A stretch of DNA of 64,000 nt from Chloroflexi bacterium TSY (GTDB taxonomy: Bacteria > Chloroflexota > Anaerolineae > Caldilineales > Caldilineaceae), in assembly GCA_019217005.1 (NCBI GenBank), contig JAHBNG010000040.1:1-64000 (forward strand), given 5' to 3'. Shown here piece by piece: positions 49,584-59,066 of this stretch. Each line of letters begins with the position of its first letter. Position 1 is the stretch's first letter. Position numbers and translations under genes: made by a program. The notes under the pieces are model-generated. The model was not told the DNA's origin. It did not search any database and worked only from the letters and a program-made list of their open reading frames with translations.

Positions 49584-51480
49584 TTACTCTCGCGTCCGAA
49601 AGTACAAAACCGAAACAACCAACGCCACGGCGCCTAATCCAACAATCGTAAATAAGATGAATCCCAATAACGCAATGATGACTCGATCTGCCGTGAAGAG
49701 CCTCTCAAGCGAGACCGGATTTGAAGCAAGTTGATCGTCCGGAGTCGCTTGCTGAGGCTCGGCTGGTGCCGACAAGGGGGCGCTGTGGCGATACTTGGCT
49801 CGGTTGGTGGGATGGTCGGGGGCAACGTGGGTGTTGCCGGTACTGTGGGGACTAAGGTTGCAGTCGCCGCTAGCGTAGCTGTATCTGTTCGTGTCGGAGT
49901 CGGCGTAGGCACTGGTGTTTCTGTTGCGATAGGCTCAAACGTGTTTGTATGCGTCGGAGTCGCTAGAGGGGATTGAGATTGAGCAATCGCTTGTGTAGCA
50001 GTTGGCGTGGGTGTTTCGGTTGGGGAAACCTGTGTCGGCGTCTCCGCAATTGATACTGTCGGTAATTCTGTTGGTGCTTCCGTCACCGTTTCTGTTGCTG
50101 TTTCTGTCGGTGTCTCTGTTGGAATGAGTGTCGCTGTTGCGTCTGGTAATGGTGTTTCCGTTGGCGGCCCATCTGTGGGTGTATCAATCGGTGTCTCTGT
50201 AGGAAGGGGCGTAGGCGTAGTGGTTTCTGTTGGGATCTCTGTGGCCGTTGCCGTACTGGTAAAGGTCGGAGTTTCCGTCGCGGTCTCTGTTGGCGTTTCC
50301 GTCTCTGTCGCAGAGGCGGTGGCTGTCGCCGTTTCTGTGGCCGTCTCAGTTGGCGTCTCAGTTGGAAGTGAAGTCCATGTGGCGGTCGGTTCCGGTCGCG
50401 GCTCTGTCCCCAAGGTGGCCTGTCGAACAGAAAACGAATCATTGCCCGAAAAGACTAAATGGATCGTCTTCCCATCGTCGCTCATCCACTTTGTGGGGAA
50501 CGTGCCGGTTTCTCCTGGGCCTACATCCCACTGTTGTGTGAAATAGACAGTTGTCCAAGGACCCCACGGTTCTGGTGCATCGTAGATGCCAAAACCCCCT
50601 GCATTGCGTGTATCCACATCCGGTTCTGGAATTTGTTGCCACCAGAGGTACCGCTTCAATCCAGCATTGTAGCTGATGCTGGAGCGCAGTGCACGACCCG
50701 AATGGACAAAGACGGGCTGTCGTAAGCCTTTGTCCTGAGTCCAGATGGCATTGCCTTCAGGCTGGGCCGCCACAAAATACTCATAGGCTGACTGATCGGT
50801 TAGTTGATCCCAAAAGACACGCATCAGGATAAAGTGATCGGCTGGCTCGTATGCATTTGAACCATTTGGCGATGCGATATAAACATAATCATCGCGCGAA
50901 CCCTCATAATCTGACCCATATTGAACAAAAACACATACCCAAACTCTGGGAAGGTCCATTCGACCCATTCCCATGTTGTAGCCTCTGTGTCGGACCAGGC
51001 TAACTGACATCCATGCCCATTGCCATCAACATTGCGCACCCACATGTAAAGCCTGTCTTCGATCATTAGAAGGCTGCTCGCTTTCTTACCAGCCCGTCCA
51101 TCACCCCTCTGTTCGCCGTCGGACTCGATATTTGTGCCATAGAATTCTGACGGAGGACCATCGATTGCTGCAAAGCCCAAGCTGAGTTTCTCTGGTGCCT
51201 GTTGCTCAAACCCCTGCCCATCGCCGTAGGCTGTGTAGAGCTGATCGTCAGCGCCCCAAGTGATGGGCCAATTGTCACTCCCATTTGCCACCCGTTCAAT
51301 TTCTTCGATTGGTTCCCATGTTATGGACGTTATTTCCTGACTGAGGGGGTAGGGTGGTTCGTTCTGCTGTTGCTGGGAGCGCAGAGAGGGTGTCCAGAAT
51401 ACTCCAGTTACTTGTGTTGATAGAGTTAGTAGCAGTCCGACACTCAAACTTATGGCGAAAGTGCTTGTCAATCGTTTCAC
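49584..51480 (-). pseudogene. secreted beta protein with Thr/Pro stalk and C-terminal anchor, frameshifted twice
   Basis: Three open segments form one protein of about 630 residues. The GTG start at 51480 gives a signal sequence (MKRLTSTFAISLSVGLLLTL). The N-terminal ectodomain (EWVEWTFPEFG) switches frame in a T5 run near 50927 and continues as QYGSDYEGSRDDYVYIASP with repeats typical of sugar-binding beta-propeller/DUF4185-like folds. A stalk of about 170 residues built of PTETPTE- and TATATE-like units follows. A second frame switch in a C5 run near 49782 leads to the end, a membrane helix (VIIALLGFILFTIVGLGAVA) and YFRTRE. Both switches are single missing bases in homopolymers and may be consensus errors. 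MITE-A lies 25 bases upstream of the start. Confidence 0.75.
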
Positions 51481-51505
51481 GGAGATGATTTACTTTAGGA
51501 ATGAG

Positions 51506-51660
51506 GGGGTGGTTCATTTTAGGCGGACAATTAGGTTTACATTTTTGCAAAGAGAAAAGATGTTTATATTTTCTAATTTGAGCCATGCTCAGGCAGAAAA
51601 TGACCTCATATAGATTTTTATCTATGTATCAAAAGTGTAAACCTAATTCTGAACCACCCC
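51506..51660 (-). mobile_element. MITE-A copy 8 (A1)
   Basis: 155 bp, GGGGTGGTTCA ends, perfect 8-bp duplication GGAATGAG (51498-51505, 51661-51668), directly upstream of the stalk-protein gene. Confidence 0.94.
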
Positions 51661-51682
51661 GGAATGAGAATTAAATAAATTC

Positions 51683-51737
51683 AGTAAGTTGCGCATGTCA
51701 TTCTCGAGTGAAACGAAGAATCTATGCGTAACTTATT
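51683..51737. repeat. hairpin with the same core as 1733-1796 but different arms
   Basis: Arms AGTAAGTTGCGCAT (51683-51696) and ATGCGTAACTTATT (51724-51737) enclose TCATTCTCGAGTGAAACGAA, continuing GAATCT. The core is nearly identical to that at 1751-1778. Confidence 0.6.
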
Positions 51738-51758
51738 AAATTTTCGTTCCTTAGAAAC

Positions 51759-51828
51759 CATCCGAAAAGTGGTGCAAATCCAACCTGTTTCTCCAGCGAA
51801 AAGGTATCGTCACAGAACTTTTCGGACA
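51759..51828. repeat. hairpin repeat with ATCCGAAAAGT arms, copy 2
   Basis: Homologous to 46650-46721 (CATCCGAAAAGTGGT...ACTTTTCGGA). Arms are conserved and the centre is diverged. Confidence 0.6.
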
Positions 51829-51857
51829 GACATTTAGGAAATGATCAATGAATTTCT

Positions 51858-52012
51858 GGGGTGGTTCATTTTAGGCGGACAATTAGGTTTACATTTTTGC
51901 AAAGAGAAAAGATGTTTATATTTTCTAATTTGAGCCATGCTCAGGCAGAAAATGACCTCATATAGATTTTTGTCTATGTATCAAAAGTGTAAACCTAATT
52001 CTGAACCACCCC
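51858..52012 (-). mobile_element. MITE-A copy 9 (A1)
   Basis: 155 bp, GGGGTGGTTCA ends, perfect 8-bp duplication GAATTTCT (51850-51857, 52013-52020). Only 197 bases from copy 8, in the same orientation. Confidence 0.94.
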
Positions 52013-52174
52013 GAATTTCTTACCAACAATCCTACCTTGTCGCGCGGATTCAGGCAAGATCGAAACACGAATAGGGGTTGGCGATTGATCTGTAGTATAA
52101 TTTTGTTCGGGATATCGTACCACCCGATTGCGGTATTGATTAAAAATAGGGTTCGGAGAATAACCAGAATCATC

Positions 52175-52777
52175 ATGGAACAGCAACAACTAGACTCTGC
52201 AATTGCCGAAATCTGGGAATTGTTCAAAGAGACTGATGCCAAGTTCAAAGAGACTGATGCTAGATTGGATACTATACTCAGCGCCACGAGTGCAGAGGTA
52301 GAGAAGACGGCTCAGCAAATTCGTGCTCTAGAAGGTCTATTTGGAAGTCAGTGGGGCAGGATGTTAGAAGCATTGGTACAGCCAGGAGCCCTGGCTGTCT
52401 TTCAGGCACGGGGTATCGATGTTCATTACATTTATCCGCGGGCAAAGAGCCACCAAAATGGCTCAACCATGGAAATCGATTTGATCCTCGAAAATGACAC
52501 TGAAATAGTTGTCGTAGAAACAAAGAGCACCCTCAAAGTATCGACGGTTGATGAATTTCTTGCTGATCTTGACGAGTTCCCAAGGTACTTTCCCAAATAT
52601 GCAAATCACCGCTTATATGGTGCTGTTGCTGGTCTGAACGTTGTAGAAGAAGCCGACCGATATGCTTATCGGCGCGGTCTTTATGTCATTGGTGTATCTG
52701 GAGAAGGAGTAATACAGATTCGAAACGATACCAAGTTTCGTCCTCGAGATTTTGGTATTTCAAACCCATCACCATAG
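52175..52777 (+). CDS. PD-(D/E)XK nuclease-fold protein (DUF3782-like)
   Basis: 200 residues from the ATG at 52175, chosen because upstream codons lie in non-coding sequence. An N-terminal coiled coil (IAEIWELFKETDAKFKETDA) contains a duplicated FKETDA unit. The nuclease-fold core follows: MEIDLILENDTEIVVVETKS, giving the D...E-x-K motif, with an upstream Glu in MLEALV. The family is common in cyanobacteria and Chloroflexota, often in many copies. Its function is unknown; it is thought to derive from restriction-like nucleases. Ends two bases before the stop of gcvP on the other strand. Confidence 0.75.
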   Translation: MEQQQLDSAIAEIWELFKETDAKFKETDARLDTILSATSAEVEKTAQQIRALEGLFGSQWGRMLEALVQPGALAVFQARGIDVHYIYPRAKSHQNGSTMEIDLILENDTEIVVVETKSTLKVSTVDEFLADLDEFPRYFPKYANHRLYGAVAGLNVVEEADRYAYRRGLYVIGVSGEGVIQIRNDTKFRPRDFGISNPSP

Positions 52778-52779
52778 AA

Positions 52780-55689
52780 TCACTCTACACCATACTCCTC
52801 TACCGGTACACAAACGCAAAACAGATTCCGATCCCCATAAACATTGTCGATCCGTCCAACGTAGGGCCAGAATTTGCGTTCTTTGACCCAAGGCAGTGGA
52901 TAGGCTGCTTGCTTTCGCGAATAGGGTTGATCCCATGAATCAGATGCAATCATCTCAGCCGTATGGGGAGCACCAGTCAAGACATTCTGTTTGTCATGCA
53001 CCTGACCCTGCTCAATCTGTCGAATCTCTTCGCGAATAGCAATCATGGCTTCACAGAAGCGATCCAACTCTTCTAGAGATTCACTTTCGGTTGGCTCTAT
53101 CATGAGGGTGTTCATGACGGGAAAGTGCATGGTGGGTGCATGAAAACCATAATCGATGAGCCGCTTGGCAACGTCATCTGCGGAGACAACATCTTTGAGA
53201 TGGCTCAAATCAATGATACATTCATGGGCAACGCGGCCATTTGCACCTGTATAGAGCACCGGGTAATGTGGATCCAACCGCTTTGCAAGATAGTTGGCAC
53301 TGAGGATAGCGATTTGCGTCGCACGCGTCAGCCCCTCGGTTCCCATCATACGAATATAGGCATAGGATATGGGTAGAATACTTGCACTCCCCCACGGTGC
53401 CGCTGAGACAGATCCCATACCAGGTTGATCGGACTCGATGACCGTCTTCCTCGGCAAGAACGGGGCCAAATGCTTGGCAACACAGATCGGGCCCACGCCT
53501 GGACCACCACCACCATGTGGAATGCAAAATGTTTTGTGGAGATTCAAGTGGCAGACATCGGCACCAAAATCGCCCGGACGGCAGAGTCCAACTTGGGCGT
53601 TCATATTGGCCCCATCCAGATAGACCTGCCCCCCATGTTGGTGAACGATCTGGCAGATTTCCATAATCTCTTCTTCAAAAACGCCATGAGTTGAGGGGTA
53701 TGTGATCATGAGGGCAGATAGCGTATCGCTGTGTGCCGCGGTTTTGGCGCGCAGATCTGCAACATCGACATTGCCATCTGCATCACATTGAACGACGGCG
53801 ACTTTCATACCCGCCATCACCGCGCTGGCTGGGTTGGTGCCGTGGGCAGAGCTGGGGATAAGGCAGACGGTGCGCGCCGATTCGCCACGTGATTGATGAT
53901 ACCCGCGAATAGCCAGGAGACCAGCATATTCGCCCTGCGAACCGGCGTTCGGTTGGAGAGACGTGGCCGCAAAACCTGTAATCTCAGCCAGCCATGTTTC
54001 CAGGCGGCGGAACAATTCCTGATAACCGGCTGTCTGAGTCGTTGGGGCGAACGGATGGATTTGCCCAAACTCGGGCCATGTTATGGGGATCATCTCCGTC
54101 GTTGCGTTCAGTTTCATGGTACAAGATCCAAGCGGAATCATTGAATGAGCAAGTGAGAGATCGCGACCTTGCAAACGGGTGATATACCGTAGCATTTCGG
54201 TTTCCGAATGATGGCGATTGAAAACGGGATGGGTTAAAAAGTCGCTCTGTCGTCTTATTCCTTTCGTGTAGTCAGTTTTGGCTGTAGATGCCAACTCTTC
54301 CACGTTGAATTGATTTGAAGCAGCTCCAAATATCTCCAATAGTCCCTCGACTTCGGAGATATCTGTGATTTCGTCGAGTGAGACACCGAGTGCACCATCA
54401 GCGTAGAGCCGTAGATTTACTTGTCGCTCCAATGCTGCCCGGACGATCTCTTCTTGCCTGAGAGGTCCATCATAAATTTTGAGCGTGTCGAAGATCGGCT
54501 CTTGATTGACACGATAGCCCAACTCGCTTAACCCAGCCGCCAGCGCGCTTGTCAGTAGCCGGATGCGTTGTGCAATGTAGGTTAAGCCCACGGGACCATG
54601 ATAGACAGCGTACATGGAAGCCATGACCGCCAATAGCACTTGGGCGGTACAGATATTGCTGGTTGCTCGATCTCGACGGATGTGCTGTTCACGCGTTTGG
54701 AGCGCCAAGCGGAGTGCAGGAGCACCTGTGGAATCTTGGGACACGCCGACCAACCGTCCGGGCATGAGACGTTTGTATTGATCGCGCGTGGCAAAGAAGG
54801 CAGCATGAGGACCACCAAAACCGAGCGGCACACCAAACCGCTGCGAATTGCCGACGGCCACATCTGCGCCAAACTCTCCAGGCGGACGGAGCAGGGTCAG
54901 TGCAAGCAAATCACAGGCGACAATGACCAGGGCACCAGCCGCGTGGGCTTTGGTACAAAATTCTTCATAGTCGAATATGTCGCCTTCGCTCGTTGGATAT
55001 TGGAGTAGAGCACCAAATGTTGCCTCCTGTGCAGATGAACCATTGGTCGATGATATACTTGCAGTCCCGAACTGGTACTGCGCATAGTCACCAATAATTA
55101 ATTCGATGCCTAAGGGGTGGGCGCGCGTCCGGACGACCTCAATTGTTTGGGGATGACAACGCTGATCGACGAAGAACACATTCGCCTGAGAGCCACGTTT
55201 TCGAGCTGCAAGACAGAGCGTCATCGCCTCCGCCGCCGCGGTTGCCTCATCCAGCATGGAAGCATTGGCAATTTCCATTCCTGTGAGATCGGTCACCATG
55301 GTTTGAAAATTGAGCAGTGCTTCGAGTCGTCCTTGGGCAATTTCAGCCTGGTAGGGAGTATATTGAGTATACCAGCCTGAGTTTTCCAGAACATTCCGTT
55401 GAATGACTCCAGGAGTAAGACACGAAGAATACCCCATGCCAATTAGGGATCGAAAGAGTTGATTGCAATTCGCTAGATCGCGCAACTCTGTTAGCACCTC
55501 GGATTCGCTACAAGCTTCAGGCAGATCGAGTTGTCCTTGAAGGCGTATTGCCCTGGGGAGCGTTTCGTCCATCAAGGCATCCAAAGATGTGACATCTAAC
55601 ACCTCTCGCATACGTTTAACATCTGAGTCGGTTGGACCAAGATGACGGTTGGCAAATTGATCGAGGGGTTTTAATAAGTCTGGTTTCAT
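52780..55689 (-). CDS. gcvP: glycine dehydrogenase (decarboxylating), P protein
   Basis: 969 residues, the single-chain form of the P protein. The pyridoxal-phosphate Lys lies in [19 protein letters not shown] near residue 716. N-terminal half: [12 protein letters not shown] and [20 protein letters not shown]. It decarboxylates glycine and passes aminomethyl to the lipoyl group of the H protein, which is then handled by GcvT. The gene is downstream of gcvT with 188 bases between them. The usual gcvH is absent, so H protein must be encoded elsewhere. Regulation by glycine was probably through the riboswitch at 59034-59312. Confidence 0.95.
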   Translation of the reverse strand: MKPDLLKPLDQFANRHLGPTDSDVKRMREVLDVTSLDALMDETLPRAIRLQGQLDLPEACSESEVLTELRDLANCNQLFRSLIGMGYSSCLTPGVIQRNVLENSGWYTQYTPYQAEIAQGRLEALLNFQTMVTDLTGMEIANASMLDEATAAAEAMTLCLAARKRGSQANVFFVDQRCHPQTIEVVRTRAHPLGIELIIGDYAQYQFGTASISSTNGSSAQEATFGALLQYPTSEGDIFDYEEFCTKAHAAGALVIVACDLLALTLLRPPGEFGADVAVGNSQRFGVPLGFGGPHAAFFATRDQYKRLMPGRLVGVSQDSTGAPALRLALQTREQHIRRDRATSNICTAQVLLAVMASMYAVYHGPVGLTYIAQRIRLLTSALAAGLSELGYRVNQEPIFDTLKIYDGPLRQEEIVRAALERQVNLRLYADGALGVSLDEITDISEVEGLLEIFGAASNQFNVEELASTAKTDYTKGIRRQSDFLTHPVFNRHHSETEMLRYITRLQGRDLSLAHSMIPLGSCTMKLNATTEMIPITWPEFGQIHPFAPTTQTAGYQELFRRLETWLAEITGFAATSLQPNAGSQGEYAGLLAIRGYHQSRGESARTVCLIPSSAHGTNPASAVMAGMKVAVVQCDADGNVDVADLRAKTAAHSDTLSALMITYPSTHGVFEEEIMEICQIVHQHGGQVYLDGANMNAQVGLCRPGDFGADVCHLNLHKTFCIPHGGGGPGVGPICVAKHLAPFLPRKTVIESDQPGMGSVSAAPWGSASILPISYAYIRMMGTEGLTRATQIAILSANYLAKRLDPHYPVLYTGANGRVAHECIIDLSHLKDVVSADDVAKRLIDYGFHAPTMHFPVMNTLMIEPTESESLEELDRFCEAMIAIREEIRQIEQGQVHDKQNVLTGAPHTAEMIASDSWDQPYSRKQAAYPLPWVKERKFWPYVGRIDNVYGDRNLFCVCVPVEEYGVE

Positions 55690-55741
55690 AGTCGTGTCTC
55701 CGTATTCATGCTTGACGGTTTACTGCATGTTCTGCATGTTG

Positions 55742-55870
55742 CGTGTTGCGTGATACCAGTAGACCATCAAGTTGGGCGACAAATGACCACAAGGATGCGC
55801 GATAGATGCCCTAAGCAACTACATCCAGCCCAACCAGAGCGATAACCGGTACCACGCAATACGCAACACG
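55742..55870. repeat. inverted repeat between gcvT and gcvP
   Basis: CGTGTTGCGTGATACC near 55742 pairs with GGTACCACGCAATACGCAAC ending near 55870. It occupies the space where gcvH would be expected. Confidence 0.45.
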
Positions 55871-55877
55871 ATCTTAC

Positions 55878-56987
55878 CTATCGATAGCTTGGCTTGTAGA
55901 GTGGTCGTTTGACGACAACACCTGCCTTTGGTTTGTTGCGAATCATGACTTGGATGAGCGTGCCCACTTTTGCATACTCTGGCGCAACAAACGCATTGCC
56001 GCAATATTTGTCAACGGTTGGTGCATAAAGACCTGTAACGACCTGTCCGATCTCGATTCCTTGCTCGTTCGTAACAATATAGTTCTCCCGGGGAACACCG
56101 CGTTCGGTTAATTCGAAACTAATGAGTTTTTTGGTCAAACCAGCTTCTTTTTGTGCCAGGAGGGCATCCCGACCAATAAACTCATGATCAAAGCGGCAGG
56201 CCCAGCTAAGTCGCGCTTCCAGTGGGGTGATGTCGGCGTTAATTTCATGTCCATAAAGGGCAAATCCCGGTTCAAAGCGCAGGCTGTCGCGTGCTGCAAG
56301 CCCAATGGGGTTCACTTCAATTTGATGGTCATGTCCCATTTGTAAAATTGACTTCCAAAGGGTTGCCGCAGAATCAACCGACAAAAACAGTTCTACGCCA
56401 TCTTCACCCGTGTAGCCGGTACGCCCGATGAGTATCGTTGTATCGTTGAAGGTTGTTTCAACTACCGTAAAACGCGGCACATCTGAGAAGTCTAAATGCA
56501 TAAGCCGCTCAATCAGATTTAGGGCATTTGGACCTTGCAGCGCCATCATATAGGTTTCATCGGAAATATCTGTTAGAGTGACATCGAATTCAGCTACATG
56601 ATTCTGCATCCACACAAAGTCTTGTTCGCGATTGGCAGCATTCACGACGACAAACCAGCGGTCGGGTAGCTTGTAAATAAAGAGATCATCGACAATCCCT
56701 CCATGTTCGTAGCACATGAGCGCATAATGTGCTTCCCCTTCTTGCATCAGGCGAAGATCCCAACTCACGAGTTGATTGAGATAGCTTTCTGCATCTTTAC
56801 CTTCAACGATGATTTGCCCCATGTGATCAATATCAAAGAGGCCAGCTGACCGACGCGTAATATGATGCTCTGCAATGGGACCCGTTTGGTATTGCACAGG
56901 CATTTCCCAGCCTGCAAACGGAACCATACGTGCACCATGATCGACATGCCATTGAAAGAGTATTGTACGCTTGAGAGAGTTGCTCAT
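55878..56987 (-). CDS. gcvT: aminomethyltransferase, glycine cleavage T protein
   Basis: 369 residues. Family landmarks: HGARMVPFAGWEMPVQY, FDIDHMGQIIVEGKDA, the folate-binding GRTGYTGEDGVELF near residue 180 and the C-terminal barrel (GLTKKLISFELTERGVP). It transfers the methylene group from the H protein lipoate to tetrahydrofolate and releases ammonia. First gene of a gcvT-gcvP unit. Its native leader is separated from it by an IS110 insertion, so its present promoter is unclear. Confidence 0.95.
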   Translation of the reverse strand: MSNSLKRTILFQWHVDHGARMVPFAGWEMPVQYQTGPIAEHHITRRSAGLFDIDHMGQIIVEGKDAESYLNQLVSWDLRLMQEGEAHYALMCYEHGGIVDDLFIYKLPDRWFVVVNAANREQDFVWMQNHVAEFDVTLTDISDETYMMALQGPNALNLIERLMHLDFSDVPRFTVVETTFNDTTILIGRTGYTGEDGVELFLSVDSAATLWKSILQMGHDHQIEVNPIGLAARDSLRFEPGFALYGHEINADITPLEARLSWACRFDHEFIGRDALLAQKEAGLTKKLISFELTERGVPRENYIVTNEQGIEIGQVVTGLYAPTVDKYCGNAFVAPEYAKVGTLIQVMIRNKPKAGVVVKRPLYKPSYR

Positions 56988-57134
56988 AGTGTTTCGTTTT
57001 GAGTTCTGGGTTGTTAGATCATTTCAGAGAAATAAATTCCTAATTTGCCAAGTAGATTTTTCTGGAATGGCTTAAGCTTTTCCAGATCAATTTAGGGATT
57101 TGATTGTTGGACAAGCCTTATTCTGAATCTTCCC

Positions 57135-57184
57135 GGAAGGGGTCACAGATCGGCCCGTCTACCCTACAATATCTGACCCCTTCC
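57135..57184. repeat. stem-loop at the left edge of the IS110 region
   Basis: GGAAGGGGTCACAGAT (57135-57150) pairs with ATCTGACCCCTTCC (57171-57184), one bulge. May mark the left end of the IS110 element or an old terminator. Between gcvT and this hairpin I see no other feature. Confidence 0.45.
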
Positions 57185-57250
57185 TGTTAGGTAATATAGG
57201 AAAGGGAGATAAAATAAGGGAAGGCAAAAGCAAGGAAAGCCGAAACTTAT

Positions 57251-57434
57251 TGGACTCTCGACCTGGCAAAAAGGACCAACCTCTTCGAGCGGTGCGACCG
57301 CCCTTCCCGGACAGTCCGCCAGGTCGACGCCGTGCAACGTCGAAAGCGTGCAGCACCTCGAGTGCCATAACAGGAAAACGGAAAACAGCGTCCAAAGTTG
57401 AGGAGCTCAGGCGATACGGGAGAGGAGGTCCAAG
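57251..57434 (+). ncRNA. candidate IS110 bridge RNA region
   Basis: Non-coding, structured sequence directly upstream of the IS110 transposase, the place where IS621-type elements encode their bridge RNA. A 10-bp stem TCGACCTGGC (57258-57267) / GCCAGGTCGA (57318-57327) encloses a 50-base loop with CGAGCGGTGCGACCGC. A second stem-loop around GTGCAACG/CGTGCAGCAC follows at about 57332-57356. Target- and donor-recognition loops cannot be assigned without the exact element ends. Confidence 0.4.
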
Positions 57435-58655
57435 ATGAAAGTGAAAATGGGAATCGACTGGAGTGAAAAGAAACATGATGTGATGATGTTGGATGAGACA
57501 GGACGAGCGCTGGGCTATGCGCAGATAGAGCATAGCCAGAAGGGATTTCGCCAAATTGAAGAAATGAGAAAGAAGACAGGAGCGAGCCATGATGAAGTGA
57601 CAGTGGGACTGGAAACAGCGCATAATTTGCTGATTGATTATCTCTGGTCGAGCGGGTACAAGAATGTCTATGTGGTGCCGCCGAATGTGGTGAACAAGAG
57701 TCGGGAGCGCTATAGTCAAAGTGGTGCGCATAATGATAAGAGTGATGCCTATGTGATAGCAGATTTGTTGCGGACCGATGTCCATCGATTTTATCCTTGG
57801 TCACCTGGCAGTGAATTACTCCAGCAGATGCGAGTGGTCAGCAGTGCCACACAATACTGGACCAAAGAGACTGTGGCCTTATCCAACCGTCTGCGCGCTT
57901 GCCTGTTGCGTTACCATCCGGCGCTGCTTGAGGTCTTCAGCAACTGGCCTTCTCGGATTGCCTGCCACCTGGTTCTGACCTATCCAACGCCAGAGCATGT
58001 GCGCAACTCCACCTATGAAGGCTTCCAAGAGTTTCTCAAGCAGCACCGACATACGCAACCCCGTAAATGGGTCACTTGTTATGATAAGTTAACCGCCACT
58101 TATCCCACATCAGCTCCTGCATTTGTGCCAGCGTATCAACGAGAAGCTCTTCAGCTGGCTGAATGTCTTTTGTTTGCACTGCGCTATGAACAAGAGACCC
58201 TTGACCAGTTACAGTCACTTTTTCTGCAACATCCGGATCAGCATATCTTTGCTTCTTTACCTGGTGCTGGCCAGCTTTTAGCTCCCAGTCTTCTGGTCAA
58301 GTTTGGCGAAGACAGGAAACGCTTTCCCTCTCCCATGAGCCTTCAGTCTCTGGCGGGAACCTGTCCTGTCACCAAACAAAGTGGCAAAGTCAGAACCGTT
58401 CATTTCCGCAGAGCTTGCGATCACGACTTTCGTTATTTTACTCAGCAATTTGCTCGCTGCTCCCGCAAAGAGTCTTCTTGGGCCGCTGCTTTTTACACCG
58501 CCGCTCGCCAACGCGGTCTCAAAAAGAGTCATGCTGATCGCACTCTCGCTAATCGCTGGATTTGCATCATTTGGAAATTGTGGCAAGACAAGAAACCTTA
58601 TGATGAATCTTTCCATTTGCAGCAACGAGCCCATCGTCGCCAACCTATCGCTTAA
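57435..58655 (+). CDS. IS110-family transposase (DEDD recombinase)
   Basis: 406 residues, start with GGAGG seven bases upstream. The RuvC-like DEDD domain is intact: MGIDWSEKKHDVMML (first Asp), VGLETAHNLLIDYLW (Glu), and NDKSDAYVIADLLRTD (last Asp residues). The C-terminal domain (Transposase_20 type) reads FASLPGAGQLLAPSLLVKFG and LQSLAGTCPVTKQSGK with the proposed catalytic Ser. IS110 elements have no terminal inverted repeats and use a bridge RNA to select targets. This copy lies on the strand opposite to gcvT, between gcvT and its riboswitch. It appears full length and may be active. Confidence 0.93.
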   Translation: MKVKMGIDWSEKKHDVMMLDETGRALGYAQIEHSQKGFRQIEEMRKKTGASHDEVTVGLETAHNLLIDYLWSSGYKNVYVVPPNVVNKSRERYSQSGAHNDKSDAYVIADLLRTDVHRFYPWSPGSELLQQMRVVSSATQYWTKETVALSNRLRACLLRYHPALLEVFSNWPSRIACHLVLTYPTPEHVRNSTYEGFQEFLKQHRHTQPRKWVTCYDKLTATYPTSAPAFVPAYQREALQLAECLLFALRYEQETLDQLQSLFLQHPDQHIFASLPGAGQLLAPSLLVKFGEDRKRFPSPMSLQSLAGTCPVTKQSGKVRTVHFRRACDHDFRYFTQQFARCSRKESSWAAAFYTAARQRGLKKSHADRTLANRWICIIWKLWQDKKPYDESFHLQQRAHRRQPIA

Positions 58656-58670
58656 TTGCTTCTAATTTTT

Positions 58671-58826
58671 GGGGTGGTTCAGAATTAGGTTTACACTTTT
58701 GATACATAGATAAAAATCTATATTGAGGTCATTTTCTGCCTGAGCATGGCTCAAAGTAGAAAATATAAACATCTTTTCTCTTTGCAAAAATGTAAACCTA
58801 ATTGTCCGCCTAAAATGAACCACCCC
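58671..58826 (+). mobile_element. MITE-A copy 10 (A1, one extra base)
   Basis: 156 bp (an extra T in CTATATTGAGG), GGGGTGGTTCA ends, perfect 8-bp duplication TAATTTTT (58663-58670, 58827-58834). It lies 16 bases after the IS110 stop codon, probably inside the right end of that element. Confidence 0.94.
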
Positions 58827-59032
58827 TAATTTTTTACTATGTATCGCCTTTGGGTTCCTTGCCTTTGTCCTCATCTATATGTTGACATAACACGCTGCTG
58901 GTTCTCTCTATCAGTTCTTCTTCAACGCGCCCTTTTGGAACTGCCATTACATACAAAGCGTGTCCGGGAAGATGGGTCAGCGAAAACTATCGTTCTCTAT
59001 CAGATTTCACTATAGTGAACCGAGTAAAGGCA
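58827..59032. other. short stretch between riboswitch and mobile elements
   Basis: Contains no convincing gene. On the minus strand a 36-codon frame (58947-58837, MAVPKGRVEEELIERTSSVL...) follows the riboswitch. On the plus strand a hydrophobic stretch LLCIAFGFLAFVLIYMLT ends in TAA near 58893. Either could be a gene remnant. Confidence 0.3.
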
Positions 59033-59066
59033 ACAAAAAACGGACATGCACTTGCAATGCCCGTTT
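59033..59066 (-). terminator. riboswitch expression-platform terminator
   Basis: On the minus strand AACGGGCATTG...TGCATGTCCGTT forms a stem followed by TTTTTTG, directly after the second glycine aptamer. Confidence 0.8.

Noticed and set aside
50007..50546. Val/Gly/Ser-rich plus-strand frame of 179 codons
   Set aside because: It is the complement of the Thr/Pro stalk repeat; low-complexity composition explains the open frame.
57159..57804. Minus-strand frames of 185 and 208 codons over the IS110 region
   Set aside because: They are antisense to the intact IS110 transposase and its leader, with His/Ser-rich composition typical of shadow frames.
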